64,000 bases of DNA from positions 1-64,000 of the forward strand of contig OX637338.1 in the NCBI GenBank assembly GCA_951799405.1, read 5' to 3'. This DNA comes from Agapetus fuscipes. Taxonomy: Eukaryota; Arthropoda; Insecta; Trichoptera; Glossosomatidae. The notes under the pieces are model-generated. The model searched no databases, had not been told where the DNA came from, and was given only the letters and a program-made list of their open reading frames with translations. A program made the translations under genes and the position numbers. Of this stretch, positions 1-9,578 are shown piece by piece; the first letter of the stretch is position 1; each line of letters opens with the position of its first letter.

Positions 1-1025
1 AGCCCTGAGGGACCCCAGACGTCAGCTGTCGCGTCTCGACGCTGCCTTCGGCACCGCATCGATATTCGAGCGTCCGACCATCAAAGTAGCTCTCCAGCAA
101 GGCCATCAGGTACTCCGGGACCCGAAAGCTCTCCCTCAGCGCCCTGAGAGTTAAATCCCAGCGCGCCGAGTTGAAGGCATTCCGGACGTCCAGAGCCACA
201 AGCATGACCTGCCGGTGCCTTTTCACCGACCCCTGCCAAGCCGTCCGTACCGTGTCCACTACGCGCTCCACAGCGTCCAGGGTGGAGCGTCCCGATCTGA
301 AGCCGTACTGGTGTTCGGAGAGCCCTCCATCCTCGGATTCGAGGATTGGGAGAAGCCTTCCAACCACCAGTCTCTCAAGAAGCTTCCCGTAGCCGGCAAG
401 CATGCACAAGGGCCTAAAAGAGGAGGGCCCAACGGCGACAGCCTTTTTAGAGACAAGGACAAGCCTTTGCCTCTTCCAGGCGTCACCGAATCTACCCTCC
501 TCCAGGCAGGCGTTGTACACGCTCAACAGCATATCGGGAAACTTCTTGGCAACCAACAGTACGACTTCGTTCGGGACATTGTCTGGTCCGGGCGCCCTTC
601 CAGTTTTGATCCTGGCCGCCGCCGCATCGAGCTCAGCCCGGGAGAATGGTTCGAAGTCCGCTCCCAAAGGAGCGGGGCCTCTTACCACCCTCCGTTCATG
701 CGCAGGAAAGAGAGCGTCTATTACGCTCGTGAGGTTCTGGGAGTCCATGAGAAACGGATCATGATCTCGTCCCCGTAGCTTCTGTCGTACAATCTTGTAC
801 GGCAGTCCCCAGGGGTCGTTATTCACCGATTCGCACAGTTCTTCCCAGCACCTCTCCTTGCTGTGCTTGATAGCTAGCTTAAGCTCTTTGCGGGCGGCCC
901 GGTATCGCTGGTAGGCGCTGTCGTCTACGCCGTCCGTCGCCCGTGCCCGTTGGGCAGCCCTGCGTCGGGCAAGACACGCCGCGCGGAGGCGGGCTATGGT
1001 GTCTGTCCACCAATAGGCCAATTTT
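1..1025 (-). mobile_element. R1-type LINE, reverse transcriptase fragment (5' truncated, continues past window start)
   Basis: Read on the minus strand from about 1019 down to 1, one frame stays open for about 340 codons and gives a non-LTR retrotransposon reverse transcriptase. Visible in order are a YWWTD-like linker, the fingers motif GRAPGPDNVPNE, the SFRPLCMLAGYGKLLE block, EHQYGFRSGRSTLDAV, the motif-A region VALDVRNAFNSARW, and TSGVPQG at the very edge. The catalytic YxDD lies beyond the window. This motif style is typical of the R1 clade; clade assignment is from memory of the family. The element stops at about 1025, exactly where the tandem repeat begins, which fits 5' truncation or a recombination junction. 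The open plus-strand frame at 215-778 is its antisense shadow. Confidence 0.85.
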
Positions 1026-1718
1026 TTGTAAATCCAACTGCTCCGATCTGGATAAAAATCACATGGGACATCAAACAAGATACGGCAGGTCCGAAAATAT
1101 TGTTATTTTTGCTCTCCTATCAATATTTGTTAACTTATGGAAGTTTGAAGGTAGTGATCACAGATGGAGGTCCTGTTCGCTCTACGGCCAACCGTTAACG
1201 AGTTATGGTCAGTTGAAGGTATGACCCAGAAAATGTTTGTAAAATTTCAACGGATCATTCGAATTGAACCATTCTTGCTGTTTTAGGTTATTCTCTACGT
1301 CTGCATTAGATTATACTTGTAAAACATTAACAATCTCACCGATTTGATTACTCGTTTTTTTGCGAAATATTCCAAGGTACCTACCTTGAACGATTTTTTT
1401 ATATTTTTTTAAATTCAACTGCTCCGATCTGCATAAAAATTACATGGGACATCATACAAGATACGGCAGGTCCGAAAATGTTGTCATTTTTGCTCTCCGA
1501 TCAATATGTGTTGACTTAAGGAAGCTTGAAGGTAGTGATCACAGATGGAGGTCCTTTTCGCTCTACGGCCAACCGTTAACGAGTTATGGGCAGTTGAAGG
1601 TATGACCCGAAAAAATGTTCGTTAAACTTTAACGGATCATTCGATTTGAACCATTCTTGCTGTTTTGGGTTATTCTCTACGTCTGCATTTGATTATATTT
1701 GTAAAACATTATCAATCT

Positions 1719-1887
1719 TGTTGGAAATAAATCATACATTTAGGGAAACTTATTGACAACCACGACATTATTGTTTATGCTTCATGTTCTTTTGTTTCAA
1801 ACACTAGGAAAATTGTCTTCTTAGAATATGTGATTTCTGTTGTACTGTCTATTATAATTTTCTTTAATAAAGCTGAATACTCTGATA
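1719..1887 (+). repeat. 5' LTR of copia element
   Basis: 169 bp, beginning TGTTGGAAATAAATC and ending AATACTCTGATA, so the ends are TG...TA rather than the usual TG...CA. AATAAAG near the 3' end is a plausible polyadenylation signal. It matches the 3' LTR except for one base. Confidence 0.95.
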
Positions 1888-1901
1888 GGTTATGGGCCCA
1901 G
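1888..1901 (+). other. Primer-binding site, internal half of initiator tRNA-Met
   Basis: Immediately after the 5' LTR is GGTTATGGGCCCAG. This is complementary to the anticodon-stem region of initiator methionine tRNA, the half-tRNA primer known from Drosophila copia. The match supports assignment to the copia lineage. Confidence 0.85.
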
Positions 1902-1923
1902 ATGTGTTAATTAAAGATTAATT

Positions 1924-4900
1924 ATGGATGTGCACCTAAAAATAGACAAGTTGGTTGGAGCCAACAACTGGTCACAATGGAAAAGGCAAGTGGAACTTTT
2001 ACTCAAGTATCATGGCGTCCATTATGTTTTAAAAGGAACAAAGGCTGTCGGTGCAGCTAAAACTGATGCCAAGTTTGAAAAAGATGATGCTCTGGCCCAG
2101 GTGGTGATAGTCACTAACCTGAATGACAACAATGTAGACCTGACGGTCACGTGTACGTCAGCTAAGGAAGTCTGGAAAAAACTTGTCAGTGTTCATGAAC
2201 AAAGCTCGAGTCAAAAACTCGATAGATTGATGGAAGCATTCTTCCATGCCAACATTGAGAGTGGTGAAGACATGGCTTCCTACATCGGAAGGCTGCATAG
2301 AATATTTTCAGAAATCAACACTGAGCTTGCAGTACTGGCGAAAGTGACTCTGCCTGAATTATTATTGATGAGCAGAGTGCTCAGTACACTGCCTGTTGAG
2401 TATTTTGAATTTAAAAGTGTCTGGGAGAGCATCCCGATTGAAAACCGGAACATCAACATGTTAACAGAGCGTGTTCGGTTAATTGAAATGAGATTACCAA
2501 ATAAATCTCAAGATCCAGATGAAACAGCAGGGGCAGCATTGTCAGCGAAGCATAAGGCTGGAAGGAATGCTATCAAGAAAAAGGATTTCAAGTGTTTCAC
2601 ATGTGGGGAGACAGGACACTTCTCAAAGAAATGTCCAAAGAAACCGCCCGTGAAGAAAGGAGCTAGGTCCTGGCTGTGCTATTCAGCAGCAAGTACAGAG
2701 TCACATTGTTGGATCGCCGATAGTGGAGCTTCACACCATATGACTCATTCCAAGAGCAATTTTGTCAACTATTCAGATTTTTCAAGGCCAATTGATGTTC
2801 TTGTTGGAAACAATGAAAAATTACAAGCAATCGGTGAAGGAAACATTATCACAAAAATGAAAGTGAATGAAAATGATATAGTTAAGACTCTGGAAGATGT
2901 TTGGTTTGTTCCTGGACTTGGAAAGAACTTACTATCAGTTTCCCAAACAGCGGAAAAAGGTTATAAATTCATGGCTGATGTGAAGAAATGTGTTTTTCTC
3001 GATAACAACAAACCTGTGTGTTATGGAAAGCAGCAAGATGGACTGTATATTTTGGATCTTACTGTAATAGGACCAAAACCCAGTCTGTGTGCAGTTGCCC
3101 AAAAGTCTGCCAGCTTGCAGGAGTGGCATGAGCGGCTGGCACATCAAAATAAAAAGCATGTTGCTCGCGTGCTTAAGGAAAGGCACATTGCAGTGTCTGG
3201 AAAGGATGACTTTTGCCATGGCTGTGTGCTTGGAAAACAGCATCGGGAGTCGTTTCATCCTCGGGAACGTCCATGTGAGCCTGGAGAAATTATACACGCA
3301 GATGTCTGTGGACCAATGGAAGTAAAATCAATAGGAGGGTCTCGATATTTTGTGGTCTTCAAAGATGATTTTACGAGATACAGACGAGTATTTTTCTTAA
3401 AAGAAAAGTCTGAAGTGCCTGACTGTGTGCGTGTATTTCTGGCTGAAGTGCATACTGCAGGACATACTGTTAAGACATTCCTGTGTGACGGAGGAAGAGA
3501 GTTCATTAACTTTAAAGTGAAGAGACTGTTAGAGAAATATGGAATTAATTTGCGCACTGTAATTCCCTACACGCCAGAACAAAATGGTGTCGCAGAAAGG
3601 GAAAACAGAACCCTTGTAGAAAGTGCACGTACTATGTTACATGCCAAAGGGCTCGATAAGAATTTGTGGGCTGAGGCTGTGCACACAGCTTGTCACATAA
3701 TCAATAGGACTGGCCCAACAACAGTGCCTGAAAAAACACCCATCCAGCTCTGGTTGAACAAAGATGCTGTAAATATTGACCATTTCCGTGCATTTGGAAG
3801 CGAATGCTATGTGCATGTGCCCAAGGTCAAAAGACAAAAATGGTCACAGAAGTCTGTCAAAGGACGGCTAGTTGGCTACTGTGATGAGAAAGACGGCTAC
3901 AGAGTGCTAGTAGCTGGGAATAAAATCACAACTAGTCGGGATGTGTTCATACCTACTCAATATGATAAGCCGCGCACTGTTTCTCTCTCTCAAGTTGAAG
4001 ATCCAGAGAAAGATACTCAATTTGAAGAAGATGACATCATTGTAAAACCTACGACAGGGGGCGTAGAAGATGACAAAGAAGAACATGGCAGTGTTGAAGA
4101 GGAAGAAAGCAGCATAGAAACAGAAGATGATACAAGGCCAAAACGAAGAGTGCAGAAACCTGCACATCTTAAGGACTTTGTAATGTTGGCCGAAGGTGGT
4201 CCAATGTCATACAAAGAAGCTATATCCAGTGACGACTCTGATAAATGGAAGCATGCAATGGATCAAGAAATTGCAGCCCTGCAAGAATACGAAGTTTACA
4301 AACTTGTCAAGAGGCCTCCAAACTGTAAAGTTTTAGGCAGTCGCTGGGTCTTCAAAGTTAAAAATGAAGATGGTGGGAAACGTCACAAAGCCCGTTTAGT
4401 AGCAAAAGGGTACTCGCAAAGGTACGGCCTGGACTATGATGAAACATTCAGTCCAGTGGCGCGGTTTGACACAGTCCGGTCGGTGCTGGCTGTTGCCGCT
4501 GTGGACAAATTGAAACTAAAACAATTTGATGTATCTACTGCATTTTTAAATGGAGATTTGCAGGAGGAAGTTTATCTGGATCAACCTGATGGATATGCTG
4601 ATGGTTCAAGCAAAGTGTGGAAATTACAAAAAGGCCTGTACGGTCTGAAGCAGAGTCCTAGATGCTGGAATAAAACATTGAATGACTTCATGCTGAAAGA
4701 AGGCTTGATTGTAAGGGAAGCCGACCCATGTCTTTTCTTTAGAAATCAAAACAAAAAGAAACTGTTCGTCATTACATATGTTGATGATGGTCTTATAGCA
4801 GGTTCCTGTCAAGAGGATATAAACGACTTTGTAAAAAAACGGCAAAATACATTTAAGGTAAAGGTGAATGAACCTAGTACTTATCTTGGCATTCAAATCA

Positions 4901-5715
4901 CACAGAAAAATGGACAAATCTCACTAGATCAGAAAGAGTACATCAAAAAGGTGCTAGAACAATATGGTATGGCTGAAGCGACTCCTGTCTCAACGCCAGC
5001 CGAAGTTGGCTGCATGGAGCAAGAGGGAGATAATGAACTTCTAAATGAAAATACTCCTTACAGGGAGGCTGTTGGAAGTCTTTTGTATCTGGCAACCGCA
5101 ACTAGACCTGATTTAGCGTATGCTGTGAGCATGGCTGCTCAAAATGTTCAAGCGCCATCTAACAAAGATTGGAAGAAGATCAAGAGGATACTTCGATACC
5201 TGCGTGGAACCATGAACAAAGGTCTGGAGTTTGGGGGAGTAGAAGGAGCATTGCTTGGGTATAGCGATGCAGACTACGCAGCAGCTGCGGATCGTCGCTC
5301 AAGAACTGGCACAGTATGTATGTATGCCCGAGGAGCAGTGAGCTGGTTTAGTCAAAAGCAAAATAGTGTTTCGCTGTCAACCTGTGAAGCTGAGTACATA
5401 GCAGCAAGTGAAGCAGCAAAGCAACTAGTGTGGCTGCGACGATTGTTCAGTGAGTTGACTGAGGATAAAAAACCTGTATTGATGATCGATAATGCTGGTG
5501 CAGTGAAGCTTTCAAAAAACCCAGAATTCCATAAACGTAGTAAACACATCTCAGTACGTTACCACTACATAAGGGAGTGTTACAATAACAATGAATTAGA
5601 TATTCAACATGTGGAAGGTGAAGAGCAGCTGGCAGATCTTCTGACAAAAGCCCTACCACGACCTCGTCACACTAAGTTGAGTGATGCTGTGGGACTAAAG
5701 GAAATAAGTGTTTGA
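1924..5715 (+). CDS. Copia gag-pol polyprotein
   Basis: An intact frame of 1,263 residues, close to the usual size for copia. Residues 1-210 are a UBN2/retrotran-gag type Gag. A CCHC zinc knuckle lies at C224-C237. The aspartic protease motif DSGA is at D266. A GAG-preintegrase zinc module has H402, H407, C431 and C434. The integrase core has the triad D460, D522 and E558, with 35 residues between the last D and E. The reverse transcriptase active site YVDD is at 952-955, and an RNase H region with SDADYA and CEAEY lies near the end. Domain order PR-IN-RT-RH is diagnostic of Ty1/copia. The product would assemble virus-like particles, copy the RNA and integrate the cDNA. The start is the first ATG after the primer-binding site. 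No frameshift separates gag and pol, as is common in copia elements. Confidence 0.97.
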   Translation: MDVHLKIDKLVGANNWSQWKRQVELLLKYHGVHYVLKGTKAVGAAKTDAKFEKDDALAQVVIVTNLNDNNVDLTVTCTSAKEVWKKLVSVHEQSSSQKLDRLMEAFFHANIESGEDMASYIGRLHRIFSEINTELAVLAKVTLPELLLMSRVLSTLPVEYFEFKSVWESIPIENRNINMLTERVRLIEMRLPNKSQDPDETAGAALSAKHKAGRNAIKKKDFKCFTCGETGHFSKKCPKKPPVKKGARSWLCYSAASTESHCWIADSGASHHMTHSKSNFVNYSDFSRPIDVLVGNNEKLQAIGEGNIITKMKVNENDIVKTLEDVWFVPGLGKNLLSVSQTAEKGYKFMADVKKCVFLDNNKPVCYGKQQDGLYILDLTVIGPKPSLCAVAQKSASLQEWHERLAHQNKKHVARVLKERHIAVSGKDDFCHGCVLGKQHRESFHPRERPCEPGEIIHADVCGPMEVKSIGGSRYFVVFKDDFTRYRRVFFLKEKSEVPDCVRVFLAEVHTAGHTVKTFLCDGGREFINFKVKRLLEKYGINLRTVIPYTPEQNGVAERENRTLVESARTMLHAKGLDKNLWAEAVHTACHIINRTGPTTVPEKTPIQLWLNKDAVNIDHFRAFGSECYVHVPKVKRQKWSQKSVKGRLVGYCDEKDGYRVLVAGNKITTSRDVFIPTQYDKPRTVSLSQVEDPEKDTQFEEDDIIVKPTTGGVEDDKEEHGSVEEEESSIETEDDTRPKRRVQKPAHLKDFVMLAEGGPMSYKEAISSDDSDKWKHAMDQEIAALQEYEVYKLVKRPPNCKVLGSRWVFKVKNEDGGKRHKARLVAKGYSQRYGLDYDETFSPVARFDTVRSVLAVAAVDKLKLKQFDVSTAFLNGDLQEEVYLDQPDGYADGSSKVWKLQKGLYGLKQSPRCWNKTLNDFMLKEGLIVREADPCLFFRNQNKKKLFVITYVDDGLIAGSCQEDINDFVKKRQNTFKVKVNEPSTYLGIQITQKNGQISLDQKEYIKKVLEQYGMAEATPVSTPAEVGCMEQEGDNELLNENTPYREAVGSLLYLATATRPDLAYAVSMAAQNVQAPSNKDWKKIKRILRYLRGTMNKGLEFGGVEGALLGYSDADYAAAADRRSRTGTVCMYARGAVSWFSQKQNSVSLSTCEAEYIAASEAAKQLVWLRRLFSELTEDKKPVLMIDNAGAVKLSKNPEFHKRSKHISVRYHYIRECYNNNELDIQHVEGEEQLADLLTKALPRPRHTKLSDAVGLKEISV

Positions 5716-5726
5716 TTTAGAGGGAG
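5716..5726 (+). other. Polypurine tract of copia element
   Basis: TTTAGAGGGAG directly precedes the 3' LTR and lies just after the gag-pol stop codon. This is where plus-strand DNA synthesis would be primed. Confidence 0.75.
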
Positions 5727-5895
5727 TGTTGGAAATAAATCATACATTTAGGGAAACTTATTGACAACCACGACATTATTGTTTATGCTTCATGTTCTTT
5801 TGTTTCAAACACTAGGAAAATTGTCTTCTTATAATATGTGATTTCTGTTGTACTGTCTATTATAATTTTCTTTAATAAAGCTGAATACTCTGATA
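5727..5895 (+). repeat. 3' LTR of copia element
   Basis: 169 bp, identical to the 5' LTR apart from one transversion, and followed by the target duplication AATCT at 5896-5900. Confidence 0.95.
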
Positions 5896-6793
5896 AATCT
5901 CACCGATTTGATGACTCGATTTTTTCGAAATTTTCCAAGGTAGGTACCTTGAACGATTTTTTGATTTTTTGTTAAATCCAACTGCTCCGATTGAATAAAA
6001 ATCACATGGGACATCAAACAAGATACGTTGAGTCCGAAAATTTTGTCATTTTTGCTCTCCGATCAATATTTGTTGACTTAAGAAATTTTGAAAGTAGTGA
6101 TCACAGATTGAGGTCCTTTTTGATCTACGGCCAACTGTTAACGAGTTGTGGGCAGTTGAAGGTATGACCCGAAAAAATGTTTGTAAAACTTCAACGGATC
6201 ATTCGATTTGAACCATTCTTGCTGTTTTGGGTTATTCTCTACGTCTGCATTTGATTATATTTGTAAAACATTAACAATCTCACCGATTTGATGACTTGAT
6301 TTTTCGCGAAATTTTCCAAGGTTTTAACTTGAACCTTGAACTTGAACCTTGTTTAGCCTTGAACGACTTTTTTTATTATTTTTTTAAATCCAACTACTCC
6401 GATCTGGATAAAAATCACATGGGACATCAAACAAGATACGGCGAGTCCGAAAATTTTGTCAGTTTTTATGTCCGACCAATAGCTGTTGTTGACATATGGA
6501 AGTTTAAAGGAAGTGACCACAGATGGAGGTCCTTTTCGCTCTATGGTCAATCGTTAACGAGTTATGGACAGTGGAATGTATCACCCAAAAAGATGTTTGT
6601 AAAACTTCAACGGAACATGCGAATTGAACCATTCTTGCGGTTTTGTGTTATTCTCTACGTCTTTATTTAATTTAGTTACAAGTATCAATATACTTATCGA
6701 TTTGAAGACTTCATTTTGTGCGAAATTTTCCAAGGAATGATTTACCTACATTTTGATGTAAAATTTAATTCAACCATACTTATCCGTATAAAT

Positions 6794-7248
6794 CAGGGGT
6801 GCCCATTCTTTTTCTTGAGGAGATCAACCTAGCAAAAAATTATGAATAGGAGATCGACATTTTCACTGTTTAACCCACCAAATATAACTCATAATTCATA
6901 ATGTATAAATATTTATTTATCATATTGTATAAAACACAAGCTTTGCTTACTTTGGGGAGTATTTATTGTAATTAAATTTTTTAAATTTATTTTTATGTTA
7001 ATATTTTGTACATATTGATAAAAACAATAAAGACCTTATGAATTATGATTATGAATTTATTAAGAAAAAAATTGTGTTCCATTTTGCAAAAGAGAGAACG
7101 CCAAGCAGATAATTCGTTCTTCATATTTCTGTATGTCACATTTTTCTTTTGCAAAAAACTACAGTTTTATGGTCGATCACTGAAAATTTTAGCTATCCTC
7201 GGCGATCGACCTTAAAACCTTCCATGATCGACAGTATGGGCACCTCTG
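6794..7248. mobile_element. hAT-like MITE (455 bp)
   Basis: The left end CAGGGGTGCCCATTCT mirrors the right end AGTATGGGCACCTCTG, giving about 16-bp imperfect terminal inverted repeats with the CAGGGGTG start known from hAT elements. The flanking octamers GTATAAAT (6786-6793) and GTATAGAG (7249-7256) agree at 6 of 8 positions, the duplication size expected for hAT. The interior is AT-rich with no transposase. Subterminal copies of GATCGAC occur at both sides. Confidence 0.75.
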
Positions 7249-7256
7249 GTATAGAG

Positions 7257-8234
7257 GGTAAAGTGGGCACTATTGAAAAACACATGTTGATGTTCTTAAT
7301 ATTTATTTTTATAATTTATTGACAAATTATGGTATTTTTTATAATGTACAAAGATTAATATGATAACTTACATAAGAATAATACATTTGCTACATTATTG
7401 ATTTGTTTCTTCAAACAACGTTTACAAAGGTATCACAATAGTCGTTGTTTGTTTAATTACTTAAGATTGGCAGTAGTTTGTTTTTTACCCTCCATATTAT
7501 GGAAGGCAACAGTCACAATGGATACAAATATGCTTAGATAATATTTGAAAACAAAAAAGATTCCTAAATAGAGAACCCATCATTCGTGATGAATAACTTT
7601 TGGAAATTTTGTATTTCACTTAAAAATGACATAGCGTAGGATGACACAGGGCTGGTTCTATGAACATGCAGAAACATCAGACCAACACTTGCAATAAGAT
7701 ATGAGTTCTATAGGCCTCATGGTGGCAATCAAGAGTTTGTTCTGGGAATGAGATATGTAAATCTATAAAGGAAACACAGAAAATGGCATTCTCCCTATTT
7801 CCATATATTCCTTTCATTTTTAATAAATCTCACATTGCCACTTTTGGTTCTATAACAAAAACTGTTTCCTCAAGGTAGGTTTATGTTATGTTGTCATATA
7901 GGAATGTGAACAGTTCCTGCCCATGGTCACATAAAAGAAAGGCAATAATAATACAAAAATCCTAGTTTCTAAATTTCATGGCTTGTGTCAGCCAATCAGT
8001 GATCTCAAAATGTAATCATTATAGGTATAAATTAAATAAGGGATCCTTCAATCAAGTGACTAATTTGATTGAACACAAGGGTATCAACTGTGGACCTATC
8101 AACCAAAGATTTACCTCGGTAATTTACTCGTCATCTTCTGTTTATTTCATATAAAATTTCGTCTTCTTGCATTAAATCTTTCAAACAGTGATTGACAAAA
8201 AAAAACATGTCAGCTCAAAGATCCTGATTTGATA
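7257..8234. other. AT-rich intergenic DNA, no gene seen
   Basis: No open frame, recognisable repeat end or RNA gene was found here. Downstream of the CHS1 stop on the minus strand, this could in principle include 3' UTR or intergenic DNA. Confidence 0.4.
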
Positions 8235-8400
8235 TGAGGTGGAGAAATAGGTGGACATCCTCATCTCTACAAGGATGTCCAGCTAACTGCCTAACATTCA
8301 AAAGGTCTTCCAGTTGGGCGTTAACTTCCTGGCATCTCATTAGCTATGATGGACTTTCATGACTCATTCAGGAGGCAGGATCTCACTCAAGTTGCCTTTG
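8235..8400 (-). repeat. Dispersed repeat fragment (relative of the tail at 51.9-52.06 kb)
   Basis: On the minus strand it shares ordered blocks with 51940-52060: GATGAGTCATGAAGGACT-like, AGCTAACGAGATACC-like, CTGGAAGACTT-like and GACACCCTCATCTC-like. There the blocks form the body of a tRNA-headed SINE, so this is probably a headless copy. Confidence 0.55.
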
Positions 8401-8667
8401 GATCTGGTCTATCTCATGATTTTCTGTACCTGACAGTCTTTGAGCGTGTTCATTTTGGATGTGATCTTGCAATGTTCTGCAAATGATGATTTTTCAAGCT
8501 TTCATAAAAACTGAATGGGAAAATCAAGCATATTAAGGAAAAAATACTTTTTGTCAACATTATTGTAGGTCGCAAAGCATCCAAGGTCTATATTTTTTTC
8601 AAATGACGCTGTCATCTGCAATAGTTTCAATATGGTGATCTGCCAAACATAATTAAGCGCCTTTGTA

Positions 8668-9010
8668 GTCCGGTCGATAGCTCAGTTGGTAGAGTGCTTG
8701 CATTCTACCCCGTGATCTCGGGTTTGAATCCCACCGAGCAGGGTGTCAGAAATGATTTCCTATTTCGGTGTTTATTTCAAACCCCATTATAAAAATACCG
8801 GCAAGGTTTACTTAGCCTTCACAAGAAATGAGTACCAGCCCCTTTCGGGAGCTGGGAAACCCCCACTTCAACTGAAGTGGTTGGCGTAAGGCCGGCCCCC
8901 TTACCTGTAAAAATAAATAGGTTCAACTCGCCACATGCGACTCCTTCGGGGATAACGCGGCAAGAAGTGACACTATATGTGTAGCTTAGTTGCGTTTTTT
9001 TTTTTTTTTG
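8668..9010 (+). mobile_element. tRNA-derived SINE, family A, copy 1
   Basis: The head GTCCGGTCGATAGCTCAG has a good Pol III A box (TAGCTCAGTTGGTAGAG) and a B box (GGTTTGAATCCC). The body carries AAATACCGGCAAGGTTTACT, GAGCTGGGAAACCCCCACTT and AGAAGTGACACTATATGTG, then the 3' end GTAGCTTAGT and a T-rich tail. The same order recurs at 33089, 33955 and, inverted, at 44759. It is not a functional tRNA because no acceptor stem closes. Confidence 0.88.
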
Positions 9011-9277
9011 TAGTGACACATTGTCATAAAAGGCGCTATACAATTTTTGTCTTATCTTATAATTACCTCCTATGAAATTTACAACCATTATACTTTCATT
9101 ACTTTTTAACAGATTGCAGCATCATTTACATAGAATGATTAGACTGAGGCTTATCTCTAGCTGATAGGACTACAATACTACAGGCTGATAATGTAAACAT
9201 TTGTAAACGTCAAACAACAATATCTGAAGGAAGCAATGCTCAGTTTGACGTAAATGCATGTTTACAGTGGGAGCCTG

Positions 9278-9394
9278 GGAAGTACAGTCATGCATCTCTC
9301 TACTGATATCTCCCCTGGAAGTACAGTCGTGCATCTCTCTACTGATATCTCCCCTGGAAGTACAGTCATGCATCTCTCTACTGATATCTCCCCT
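9278..9394. repeat. 39-bp tandem repeat, three units, overlapping the CHS1 stop codon
   Basis: Three units at 9278-9316, 9317-9355 and 9356-9394 each hold GGAAGTACAGTC, TGCATCTCTC and TACTGATATCTCCCCT; one unit has GTGC for ATGC. On the minus strand the proximal unit encodes the CHS1 C-terminal residues QGRYQ and the stop. The period is a multiple of three, so the same last codons and TAG recur in frame in the next two units. Confidence 0.95.
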
Positions 9395-9578
9395 GGAAGG
9401 TGACCTGGCTGGGCCGGGTCTGTAGCTTGAGAGAATTGCTGTCGTCGTCTCCTGTGGCGGGTTCGTAGCCCCGATTTACCTGGCCCCCGTTAGGGTCTGA
9501 GAATACGTCCTTGACGGAGATCCCAGCGTTGGAGGTCCTCATACTGCGAACTGGGATGCCTCCATTATTGTTGACCAT
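9378..9578 (-). CDS. CHS1: CHS1 exon 23 (last coding exon)
   Basis: Encodes residues 1500-1565 and the TAG stop, starting [13 protein letters not shown] after a TTTCAG acceptor. It is a hydrophilic cytoplasmic tail rich in S, N and D. The final codons lie in the 39-bp tandem repeat. I saw no AATAAA on the minus strand within the next 350 bases, so the 3' end of the mRNA is not placed. Confidence 0.93.
   Translation of the reverse strand: MVNNNGGIPVRSMRTSNAGISVKDVFSDPNGGQVNRGYEPATGDDDSNSLKLQTRPSQVTFQGRYQ

Larger units (their letters stand above)
1714..5900 (+). mobile_element. Complete Ty1/copia LTR retrotransposon
   Basis: The element proper is 1719-5895 (4,177 bp). It has two 169-bp LTRs, a primer-binding site, one long gag-pol frame and a polypurine tract. 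The flanking pentamer AATCT at 1714-1718 and 5896-5900 is an exact target-site duplication. The two LTRs differ at one position that I could find (G versus T in CTTCTTAGAATATG), and the single gag-pol frame has no stop or frameshift. By general reasoning this means a recent insertion that may still be competent. The host sequence on both sides is the 380-bp tandem repeat. The small minus-strand frames inside it are shadows of gag-pol. Confidence 0.96.
1028..6780. repeat. Tandem repeat of about 380 bp, four units, interrupted by the copia element
   Basis: Four similar units begin with AAATCCAACTGCTCCGAT near 1029, 1413, 5973 and 6386. Each carries the blocks GGGACATCAAACAAGATACG, TGATCACAGATGGAGGTCCT, CGTTAACGAGTTATGG and TTCTCTACGTCTGCATTTGA in the same order. 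Spacing is about 384 bp between the first two and about 410 bp between the last two. Unit 2 is split by the copia insertion (1719-5895); removing that insertion restores a unit of about 380 bp. Short open frames in the units (for example 943-1224 and 6296-6670) show no coding character. This looks like a small satellite array or the tail of a larger one. Confidence 0.85.

Noticed and set aside
215..778. 187-codon open frame on the plus strand
   Set aside because: It is antisense to a clear LINE reverse transcriptase frame; its peptide has no recognisable domain.
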